Assembly: GCF_030718205.1 (NCBI RefSeq)
Contig: NZ_JAUZQF010000033.1
Span: forward strand, 1-64,000
Direction: 5' to 3'
Source of the DNA: Nonomuraea turcica
GTDB taxonomy: Bacteria > Actinomycetota > Actinomycetes > Streptosporangiales > Streptosporangiaceae
DNA length: 64,000 bases
The position numbers were made by a program, and so were the translations under genes. Within the stretch, counting starts at the first letter, position 1. Each line of letters begins with the position of its first letter. Below are positions 51,831 to 59,288 of this stretch, piece after piece. The notes beneath the pieces were generated by a model. The model was not told where the DNA came from. It saw nothing but the letters and a program-made list of their open reading frames with translations, and did not search any database.

Positions 51831-52043
51831 ACGCCACTGCAGACCGGCTATGGGCTCGAGCAAGCCGACGCAGCGTTCCGAATGGCCGGGTTCGTGGTGC
51901 TGGCGGTCCTGATGCGGCCGGTCGGCGGGTGGTTGTCGGACAAGGATCGCCTGGCCTTGCTGGCCGTCACCGCCGCGCTGGCCATCGTGCTGACTCAGAC
52001 CGCGGTACGCGCCCTGACCTCCGCGCGAGGACCCGCACGTTGA
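51831..52043 (+). pseudogene. NarK-type nitrate/nitrite transporter fragment
   Basis: The frame reads TPLQTGYGLEQADAAFRMAG, then FVVLAVLMRPVGGWLSDK. NarK proteins carry YLKTxYGLxxADAGxRxAGFVxLAVxxRPxGGxLSDR at the start of their second half, so this is a 70-residue internal piece. There is no start, and the frame runs into AIVLTQTAVRALTSARGPAR and stops. narK2 is in the DosR regulon of M. tuberculosis, so a functional copy once here would fit the locus. Confidence 0.7.
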
Positions 52044-52121
52044 TATGCCTCGCCCACGCCAGAGGACCGCGGCCCCACTCGCGCCATGGGGGCAGCGGTC
52101 CAGTTCGGGGCGACGCCCCCG

Positions 52122-52874
52122 TCAGGCGTCGTGAACGGTGCTGACCAGGCCGTAGTCCCCGTCGTCACGACGGTAGACGAGAGCGCCGGCACCGGTGCCC
52201 GCATCGGCGAAGAAGACGAACGCGAACCCGGTCAGCTCCAGCCGCTCGATGGCCTCCTCTGCGGTGAGCCGCGGAGTGCTCAGCGGGCTGACCGAGATCG
52301 CCGCGCACATCGGCGCCGGCAGGCCCGGTTGGGGCACGAGTTGGGCGAGCCGGTAACCGTCGCCGGTGCGGTAGACGACGCTGTCCTGGCCCGTCGCGTC
52401 CTCCGTGAACAGTAGGAAGTCGTAGTCGAGCTGCTCCATCTCCACCACCGCCTCGTCGGGCACGTCACGGGAGGCCGCGAAGGTCCGTACAACCCGCCGC
52501 TCCCCGCTAGGGCCGCCGGGCCGTCGCTGCTGGTGGTGGCGCCCCCGCCGGTTCTACCAATCTCTGGCGGTCTCCAGCAGCCGTGTCCGCAACCGGGCAC
52601 TGAGCAGGTGGATTGCCGCGCGAGTGGAGGCGGCGTGGGCCTGGGCCCTGATGAGCCGTCCCTGGACGTCCAGCACGGCCTCCGCCGTGCGTCGCTCCGC
52701 CGCGTGGCCCGGCGCGGTGGCGAGCTTGACCGTCGCGCCGAGCACCGGCTCGTGGGTGAGCCTGGCCAGATCGGCCACGGTCTGCCGGGCACGTCGGATG
52801 TCGGCTGACCGGATCCCGCCACGGATCCTGACCTGCACGTCGGCGGGATCAAGAGCGATGGACCTGTGCCTCAT
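52122..52874 (-). pseudogene. RafH-like ribosome hibernation factor interrupted by one amber codon
   Basis: Two pieces lie in one frame. The N-terminal piece (ATG 52874, VQVRIRGGIRSADIRRARQ ... ATVKLATAPGHAAERRTAEAVLDVQGRLIRAQA) is the S30AE-like ribosome-binding domain. After ETARDW a TAG (52554-52556) interrupts. The same frame then continues through NRRGRHHQQQRRPGG to two HPF C-terminal-type repeats (LDYDFLLFTEDATGQDSVVYR; LTAEEAIERLELTGFAFVFF). The total of about 250 residues fits Rv0079/RafH, the DosR-regulon hibernation factor. A single nonsense change (for example GAG to TAG) explains it. Read-through or sequencing error is possible. DosR-type boxes are 69 bp upstream. Confidence 0.8.
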
Positions 52875-52942
52875 GGGTGAGCACCTTCTTCGCATCCGAT
52901 TCTGATGCCTTCACCCTCTGATCAGTTCGGAGGCCGCTGCCA

Positions 52943-52978
52943 GGGACTTTCGTCCCATTGCGCAAGGACGTTGGGCTC
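52943..52978. promoter_or_regulatory. Tandem DosR-type boxes upstream of the RafH-like gene
   Basis: GGGACTTTCGTCCC at 52943-52956 (perfect) and the weak AGGACGTTGGGCTC at 52965-52978, 22 bp apart. Confidence 0.75.
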
Positions 52979-53019
52979 GTGCGACGGAAGGGACCTGAAG
53001 GGCGGGAGCGATCGCATGG

Positions 53020-53055
53020 AGGTCTCTAGCCCGTCGCCGAACGGACTTTGGTCCC
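53020..53055. promoter_or_regulatory. Tandem DosR-type boxes upstream of the gene at 53091
   Basis: CGGACTTTGGTCCC at 53042-53055 and the weak AGGTCTCTAGCCCG at 53020-53033, 22 bp apart. The stronger box is centred 42.5 bp before the ATG. Its 3' flank is identical to that of the nar box (21 bp shared). Confidence 0.7.
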
Positions 53056-53090
53056 TGTCGGAGGGCGACGGCAGACGACAGGGTGGTCAC

Positions 53091-53737
53091 ATGCGGATCC
53101 TGATGACGGAGTTGGACCCCTCCGGCGGCGCGGTGGCAGGGGCGTTGCTCGCGCTCGAAGGACACGAGGTGGCCTACTGCCATCCTCCCGGCGCGGCGGC
53201 GTCCGCCGCGCCGTGCGCCGGCATGGCCCCGGGCGGACGCTGCCCGCTGGCGGACGGGGACGTGGACCTGCTGGTCGACGTCAGGCTGGCGCCGGGCCCG
53301 TTCACGCTCAGAGAAGCGGGGGTCATGTGCGCACTGCGCGCGCAGGTCCCGGTGTTGGTGGCCGGGCCCACGCCGTCGGGGACGGCGCTGGACGAGGTCG
53401 CGTCCAGATGCGATCCCGCCGACCTGGTCGAGACCTGCGCGGCGGCGGTCCCGCCGACCTGGTCGAGACCTGCGCGGCGGCGGTCTCGCCGACCGGCCCC
53501 GCAGCCCGCCGGGCCGTCGCCGATGCGGTCGGGCCCTTGCTGCGCCGCGCGGGCACGCGCCCGCAGGTACAGCTCGTGGAAGTGGACGGCACGGTGCACG
53601 TGTACCTGTCGTTCCTGAGCGAGATCAACAACGTCCTCGCCGAAGAGGTACGCCAGACGGCCGCGCACGCTTACACGCGGGTGACCCGCGACCGCTTCCA
53701 GACCGTCGCGCACGTGGCGTTGCTGGCCGGTACATAG
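53091..53737 (+). pseudogene. Conserved hypothetical gene frameshifted by a 35-bp tandem duplication
   Basis: Starting at ATG 53091 the frame encodes MRILMTELDPSGGAVAGALL, then AGVMCALRAQVPVLVAGPTP, up to DPADLVETCAAAV. The next 35 bp are an exact repeat, which moves translation into a nonsense frame (PPTWSRPARRRSRRP). The correct continuation, SPTGPAARRAVADAVGPLLRR and QVQLVEVDGTVHVYLSFL to HVALLAGT, is intact in the other frame. Removing one copy restores a protein of about 203 residues. I do not recognise the family. It looks cytoplasmic, with a flavodoxin-like N-terminal half. DosR-type boxes lie just upstream. Confidence 0.8.
53415..53484 (+). repeat. Perfect 35-bp tandem duplication
   Basis: Two identical adjacent 35-bp units, 53415-53449 and 53450-53484. 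With 35 = 3 x 11 + 2, the duplication shifts the frame of the gene at 53091-53737. Full identity of the copies suggests a recent event or an assembly artefact. Confidence 0.95.
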
Positions 53738-53770
53738 ATGGTGCGTGTGGCGATCGGCCCAGGCCCCGCG

Positions 53771-53964
53771 TCAGCGCGATGGCTCACAGCCGCGCCGGGC
53801 CGTGGGCCGTCCTTCGTCGTTGTTGCGGCAGACGATGTACGGCCGGGTGAGGTGGCCAGTGGCCGCGGCGAGCATGTGCACCAGTCCGGTGAAGGGTCAG
53901 ATCGCGAAGAGCATCAGGGCGCTGAGTGCGTGCAGTTGGAACAGCAGCGTGGCACCCGCCGCTG
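53771..53964 (-). pseudogene. Decayed NarI C-terminal fragment
   Basis: The minus frame reads ATLLFQLHALSALMLFAI, a TGA stop, then PFTGLVHMLAAATGHLTRPYIV. The intact NarI in this window has LIFQLHAMSAWLLAAIWPFT and RLVHVWSAPIAYLWRPYVV at the same place. The stop replaces the conserved Trp (TGG to TGA). Nothing of the first four spans remains. With the NarK fragment at 51831-52043 it suggests that a second nar set once lay here. The rest of 53738-54169 shows no gene. Confidence 0.75.
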
Positions 53965-54169
53965 AGCGATGCGGGCGCTGAGTAGCCATGCGCGGCATCC
54001 AGCACGACTCGGAGCGGGCGATCAGTTGAAAGGCGGCGGTGTTTGAGCAGGCCAGGTGCTTGAACCGGTGTCGTTCGGAAGCGATCAGGGTGACTAAAGA
54101 TCAGCAGGCCCGGGTATCGCCTTCGCGCTGGACAGAGGCTGCTGACACCGCGGCCATGAGGGGACGTGC

Positions 54170-55054
54170 GTGGACTGGTTGATCTCGGCGCTGGGCGCGG
54201 GCCTCGTCCTGCTTGGCTTGCGCGACATCTTCCACACGCTCTGGCACCCGACCGCCAGGAAGAGCCTGGGCCGTCACCTGATGCGGCTGATCTGGCGTTT
54301 GTCCCGGCGAACCGGACGTCGCCGGCATGCGAGCACCCTGGCGGGGCCGCTGGCCATGGTGGCGGTGGTCTGCACGTGGACCTCAGTGATCGTTCTGGGA
54401 TGGGCGCTCATCTATTGGCCGCACCTCCCGGACGGCTTCGTCTTTGCCGCCGGTCTGGACGTGGGCCGGCGGATGGACCTGCTCGACGCGCTCTACCTGT
54501 CGCTGGTCACGGTGGCCACGCTGGGATTCGGTGACATCGTCCCAACGGCCGGCTGGCTGCGGATCGCGGCGCCGATGCAGGCCTTGATCGGATTCGTACT
54601 CCTGACGGCGACCGTCTCCTGGGTGCTGCAGATCTACCCGACGCTGATGCGAAGGAGGGCCCTGGCGATCAAACTCTCCGTACTGCGGCGCAGTGACGCG
54701 GACGGCTGGCTGGCCCATACGGACTCACCCTTCGCCGCCGTTCTCCTGGACGATCTGGCCACCAAGGTCGCGCAAGCGTGCGTCGACTTCGCGCAGTACG
54801 CCGAGAGCTACTACTTCCATGACGGCGAAGACCAGGCCTCGCTCCCGGTCACGATCGGCTACGCGGCCTCCTTGGCCGAGCGGGGACAGGCATCCCGGCA
54901 GGCCGACGTCCGCCTCGCCGCCACCATGCTCGCCCACGCACTGGAAGACCTCGCGGCGGTCCTCGACCAGCGATTCCTCCGAGTCGGAGGAAACACATCG
55001 GCCGTTTTCCACGCTTACGCCGCCGACCACGGCCGCCCATCGGCCCAAGACTGA
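54170..55054 (+). CDS. Two-pore-helix type potassium channel family protein
   Basis: 294 residues from GTG 54170 (GAGGGG 6 nt upstream). Hydrophobic spans at about 4-22, 57-82 and 136-155 surround a pore loop with DALYLSLVTVATLGFGDIVPT (about 105-126). The selectivity filter is TLGFGD rather than TVGYGD, an accepted variant. The C-terminal 140 residues are a soluble helical domain (LLDDLATKVAQACVDFAQYAESYYFHDGEDQASL) of unknown ligand. It probably conducts potassium and adjusts membrane potential. No DosR-type box is seen. Confidence 0.82.
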   Translation: MDWLISALGAGLVLLGLRDIFHTLWHPTARKSLGRHLMRLIWRLSRRTGRRRHASTLAGPLAMVAVVCTWTSVIVLGWALIYWPHLPDGFVFAAGLDVGRRMDLLDALYLSLVTVATLGFGDIVPTAGWLRIAAPMQALIGFVLLTATVSWVLQIYPTLMRRRALAIKLSVLRRSDADGWLAHTDSPFAAVLLDDLATKVAQACVDFAQYAESYYFHDGEDQASLPVTIGYAASLAERGQASRQADVRLAATMLAHALEDLAAVLDQRFLRVGGNTSAVFHAYAADHGRPSAQD

Positions 55055-55216
55055 TCTCCCTGCGCCCCCAGGAGCCTTTCGGAGGCCGGTGCCTGTCGGA
55101 TCAGGCCGTGCGCGCCGTGACGGTGCTGGGAGCGGCCACGCCCTGCCCGCTGCTGCCGGCCGCGCCCGCCGTCATTGTCTCCAGGCTGTCGCGTACGGCC
55201 CGCCGCGGCGTCCTGG

Positions 55217-55361
55217 TCAGGGACAGCGTCGCCAGCCGGTTGGTATCAGGGCGGCGGCCACTAGAGGGTCGGCGCTTTGGATGGCGAGCGCTCGTTTCTC
55301 CAGCGTACGCACATGCTCCTAGGAGAACCCCAACTCATCGCCGATCCGCCGCAGCGGTGAC
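55217..55361 (-). pseudogene. Sigma-70 region 4 remnant
   Basis: The minus frame reads SPLRRIGDELGFS, a TAG stop, then EHVRTLEKRALAIQ. This is the region 4.2 HTH of a primary-like sigma factor (LRRIGDELGVSRERVRQLEKRAL), with the stop replacing the conserved Arg. The rest of the sigma gene is absent. The remainder of 55055-55476 shows no gene. Confidence 0.6.
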
Positions 55362-55476
55362 GATGACCGGACCGCGGGTGCGGCCCATGAGGATGCGGGG
55401 CAGCGGCGAGCGGCGCCCGCCACTTCCCCGACCCTGACCTCACCCGCACGTGCGTTCTCCTCCGTTGTCGGATTGC

Positions 55477-58104
55477 TCAGCTGCCGGTGCCGTAGTACGC
55501 GGCCCGCATGAGTGCTTGCATGTCGTCGAGCATCGGCATCCGCGGATTGGCGGGCGCGCACTGGTCCTCGTAGGCGTTGCGCGCCTGCACCGGGAGCGCG
55601 GCCAGGAACGTGTCCTCGTCGACGCCAAGGGCCTGGAATGACGGCTCGATCAGGGCGGCGGCCCGCAGTCGCTCGACCGCGGCGGCCAGCGAGGTCACGC
55701 CTTCGGCCGGGGTGGCGGCGGGCAGGCCGAGGGTCTGGGCGATCTCCTGGAAGCGTTCCGGAGCGCGGTAGTGCTCGTACTTGGGCCAGCCGGACAGCTT
55801 GGTCGGGGCCGTGCCGTTGTAGCGGATCACGTGGGGCAGCAGGACCGCGTTCGTCCGGCCGTGAGCGATGTGAAAGGTCGCGCCGAGCGTGTGCGACATG
55901 GCATGGACGATGCCGAGGAAGGCGTTGCCGAACGCCATGCCGGCGATGGTGCCCGCGTTGTGCATCCGCTCGCGCGCCCGCGGGTCCCCGGCCCCGTGAC
56001 GGACGGCGCTCTCCAGGTTCGCGAAGATCAGCTTGATCGCGTGCAGGGCCAGGCCGTCGGTGTAGTCGCTGGCGTAGACCGATACGTACGCCTCGATCGC
56101 GTGGGTGAGGGCGTCGAAACCGCTGTCGGCGGTGACGACCGGAGGCAGGTCCGCCGCCAGGTGCGGGTCGACGATCGCGACGCTCGGCGTCAGCGCGTAG
56201 TCGGCCAGGGGATACTTCTTACCCGTCGCGGTGTCGGTGATCACCGCGAACGGCGTGACCTCCGCGCCGGTGCCCGAGGTGGTCGGCACGCAGACCAGGC
56301 GGGCCAGGTCGCCGAGCGGCGGGAACTTGAAGGCGCGCTTGCGGATGTCGAAGAACTTCTGCCGCATGTCGGCGAAGACGACCTCAGGGTGCTCATAGCG
56401 CAGCCACATCACCTTGGCGGCGTCCATCGCTGACCCGCCGCCGAGGGCGATGATCGTGTCTGGCCGGAACTGGCGCATCAACGCGGCGCCCCGGTCCACG
56501 GTCGCCACGGTCGGCTCGGGTTCCACGTCGTCGATGATCTGCAGCGCCACCCGCTCGGGGCGGCGGCTGAGGACCGTAATGATCCGGTCGACGTAGCCGA
56601 GCCGGGTCATCGTCGGGTCGGTGACGACGGTCACCCGGTGTACGTCCGGCATGTCGGCCAGGTAGCGGATCGCGTGCGGCTCGAAGTAGATCTTCGCGGG
56701 GATCTTGAACCACTGCAGGTTGTTGGTGCGCCGCCCGATCCGCTTGATGTTGAGCAGGTCGACGGCCGAGACGTTGTGGGAGACCGAGTTGCGGCCATAG
56801 CTGCCGCAGCCGAGGGTCAGTGAGGGGATGAAGGCGTTGTACATGTCGCCGATGCCGCCCTGCGACGACGGGGCGTTCCAGATGATCCGGACCGCCTTGA
56901 CGCGCCGCCCGAACTCCTCGGCCAGCCGCTCGTCCCGGGTGTGGATCGCGGCGCTGTGGCCGAGGCCGCCGAACTCCACCATCCGCTCGGCCAGGATGAT
57001 CCCCTCCTCACGGCTGCCCGCGCGCAGCATGGCCAGCACCGGGCACAGCTTCTCCCTGGTCAGCGGTTCGGCCGGGCCGACCTGGGTGACCTCGGCGAGG
57101 ATCACCGAGGTGCCTTCGGGCACCTCGAACCAGGCCCGTTCGGCGATCCAGCTCGCCGGCCGGCCGACGACGTCAGGGTTGAGCCTGGCCTGCGAGCACG
57201 ACTGGCCGGATGCGGTGACGCCGAACAGGAACTCCTCCAGCTTCCGCTTCTCCACGGCATTGGCCCGGTAGGCGTGCAGCGCGCCGAACGCGGCCAGCGC
57301 GTCCTCATACACCGCCGCATCGATGATCGCCGCCTGCTCGGAGGCGCAGATCATGCCGTTGTCGAACGCCTTCGACAGCACGATGTCGTTGACGGCCTGC
57401 CGCAGGTCGGCCGACTGCTCGATATAGGCGGGCACGTTGCCCGCGCCGACGCCGAGCGCCGGCTTGCCCGCCGAGTACGCCGCCCGCACCATGCCGTTGC
57501 CGCCCGTCGCCAGGATCGTGGCCACCCCGTCGTGATGCATCAGCGCCCCCGTGGCGGTCAGCGACGGCTCCTCGATCCACTGCACGCAGTGCTCCGGCGC
57601 GCCGGCCGCCACCGCGGCATCCCGGACGATCCTCGCCGCGGCGGCGCTGCACTCCTGAGCGGCCGGATGGAAGGCGAAGACGATCGGGTTGCGGGTCTTC
57701 AGCGCGATCAGCGCCTTGAAGATCGTGGTGGAGGTCGGGTTGGTCACCGGGGTGATCCCGCAGATGACGCCGACGGGTTCGGCGATCTCCACGATCCCGC
57801 TGATGTCATCCCGTGAGATCACGCCGACGGTCTTGAGCGCAGCCATGCTGTTGGTGACGTGCTCACAGGCGAAGATGTTCTTCACCGCCTTGTCCTCGAA
57901 CACCCCTCGCCCTGTCTCCCGCACGGCGAAGTCGGCAAGCGCCGCATGCTCGTCGAGCGCGGCGACGGACGCCTTCTTGACGATGTGGTCGACCTGCTCC
58001 TGGCTGAACGCCGCGTACTCGTCCAATGCTTTGAGAGCGTTCCCGACCAGAGTGTCGATCATTTCGTTGACGGAGGTCGGCACGTCCGCGACCGTGCTGG
58101 TCAT
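55477..58104 (-). CDS. adhE: Bifunctional acetaldehyde-CoA/alcohol dehydrogenase
   Basis: 875 residues from ATG 58104 (AGGTGA 6 nt upstream; GTG 58113 also in frame). The N-terminal half is a CoA-acylating aldehyde dehydrogenase with ICGITPVTNPTSTTIFKALIALKTRN and catalytic Cys in NGMICASEQA. The C-terminal half is an iron alcohol dehydrogenase: GGGSAMDAAK for NAD, and D...H...H ligands in GIVHAMSHTLGATFHIAHGRTNAVLLPHV. It reduces acetyl-CoA to ethanol in two NADH steps, disposing of reductant made with PFL. Weak DosR-type boxes lie 91-127 bp upstream. Confidence 0.96.
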   Translation of the reverse strand: MTSTVADVPTSVNEMIDTLVGNALKALDEYAAFSQEQVDHIVKKASVAALDEHAALADFAVRETGRGVFEDKAVKNIFACEHVTNSMAALKTVGVISRDDISGIVEIAEPVGVICGITPVTNPTSTTIFKALIALKTRNPIVFAFHPAAQECSAAAARIVRDAAVAAGAPEHCVQWIEEPSLTATGALMHHDGVATILATGGNGMVRAAYSAGKPALGVGAGNVPAYIEQSADLRQAVNDIVLSKAFDNGMICASEQAAIIDAAVYEDALAAFGALHAYRANAVEKRKLEEFLFGVTASGQSCSQARLNPDVVGRPASWIAERAWFEVPEGTSVILAEVTQVGPAEPLTREKLCPVLAMLRAGSREEGIILAERMVEFGGLGHSAAIHTRDERLAEEFGRRVKAVRIIWNAPSSQGGIGDMYNAFIPSLTLGCGSYGRNSVSHNVSAVDLLNIKRIGRRTNNLQWFKIPAKIYFEPHAIRYLADMPDVHRVTVVTDPTMTRLGYVDRIITVLSRRPERVALQIIDDVEPEPTVATVDRGAALMRQFRPDTIIALGGGSAMDAAKVMWLRYEHPEVVFADMRQKFFDIRKRAFKFPPLGDLARLVCVPTTSGTGAEVTPFAVITDTATGKKYPLADYALTPSVAIVDPHLAADLPPVVTADSGFDALTHAIEAYVSVYASDYTDGLALHAIKLIFANLESAVRHGAGDPRARERMHNAGTIAGMAFGNAFLGIVHAMSHTLGATFHIAHGRTNAVLLPHVIRYNGTAPTKLSGWPKYEHYRAPERFQEIAQTLGLPAATPAEGVTSLAAAVERLRAAALIEPSFQALGVDEDTFLAALPVQARNAYEDQCAPANPRMPMLDDMQALMRAAYYGTGS

Positions 58105-58194
58105 CTGGGTCACCTCAGGGACTCGTCGTGTCGGTCACTTTCCAGCATCCCGATCCACCGATCCCCACGCCGGAGCGTTCCGACCCTGATCACA

Positions 58195-58231
58195 AGGCCG
58201 AAAGACACCACGATCCCGGGACTTTTGGCTG
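58195..58231. promoter_or_regulatory. Weak tandem DosR-type boxes upstream of adhE
   Basis: AGGCCGAAAGACAC at 58195-58208 and GGGACTTTTGGCTG at 58218-58231, 23 bp apart. Each keeps one good half-site. Confidence 0.45.
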
Positions 58232-58390
58232 TACTGGATCCCTTCGGACTGGTGACTTTCAGCACTTCCCCGGTCCGTTCTCTGGTCCCGGCCCACCGCT
58301 CGGGTCGAAGCGACCGGACGCAATGTAGCGCTGCGTGACGACCGTCACCGTACGTGTTATCAGAACACCGCTCGCGATAGGTTTTGCGAC

Positions 58391-59271
58391 ATGACCGAGC
58401 TCGCGGATCCGGCCGCCGCCGTCGAACGGTTCGATTGCCCGATGTGTGAGGCGCCCGCGGGCAGCTCCTGCCGGACCCGGGGCGGCAAGGTCGCGCCCAA
58501 GTACCACACGCCGCGCTTCATGCTGGTGGCGCAGTTGCGCACCGAGTTGGAGGTGCGCACTCCCGCCGAGCGCGGGCCCGGACGCGTCTGGCGGGCGGGC
58601 CCGGCGCTGGACGCTGCGGTGCTGGCGGCCGCGGCCAGGCCGACCAGAGTCGGCTATGCCCGGTGTAGCACGGCGCAGCAGGAGCTGGATAGCCAGCTCG
58701 ATGCTCTGAAGGAGGCGGGCTGCGAACCGATCTTCGCCGAGAAGATCAGCACGCGCATCAAGCTGCGGCCGGAGTTCACCCGCGCGATGGACTACGCCCG
58801 CACCATCAAGCGGGCCGTCCCGCACCAGCGTGTGATCTTCACGGTGCACGAGATGAAGCGGCTGGGCCGGGGGCCGCCGAACTGCTCACCATCGCCGAGG
58901 AACTGCGCCGCCACGACATCGAGCTGGAGCTGCTGAGCGGGCCACTGCAGGGCATCTACAACCCCTCAGGGCACGGGGCGGCGTTGTTCGCCTTCTTCGC
59001 CGGGATGGCCGAGTCCGAGCGGGAGTACATCCGGGAGAAGTCCCTCGAAGGCCAGGCCTCGGCCCGTGAGCGTGGCCGGCACGGCGGCCGTCCTAAGGTG
59101 TTCGACGACGACATGATCGCCTACGCGCGGACGCTACGCGCCCGTGGTGTGGCGGTACCGGACATCGCCCGCAAACTGGTCATCCCCGCGGGCAAGAACA
59201 AGGGCCGGCACCCGTCGGTGGCCAGCGTCTACCGGGTCCTGGCCGACGATGGGATTCCGGCCGAGAGCTGA
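58391..59271 (+). pseudogene. Serine recombinase with N-terminal zinc-finger-like domain, frameshifted
   Basis: Frame one (from ATG 58391) gives a cysteine motif domain (FDCPMCEAPAGSSCRTRGGK) and a resolvase catalytic domain: VGYARCSTAQQELDSQLDAL with the nucleophile Ser, and FTVHEMKRLGRG. After the G-run at about 58868 the frame is lost. The correct continuation (AAELLTIAEELRRHDIELEL, FAFFAGMAESEREYIREKSL, then GRPKVFDDDMIAYARTLRARGVAVPDIA) is one base out. It ends at 59271 with a HTH. One missing G in the homopolymer explains it. The enzyme would do site-specific recombination. Loss or sequencing error cannot be told apart. Confidence 0.8.
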
Positions 59272-59288
59272 CCGTGCTCGGGTGATGA

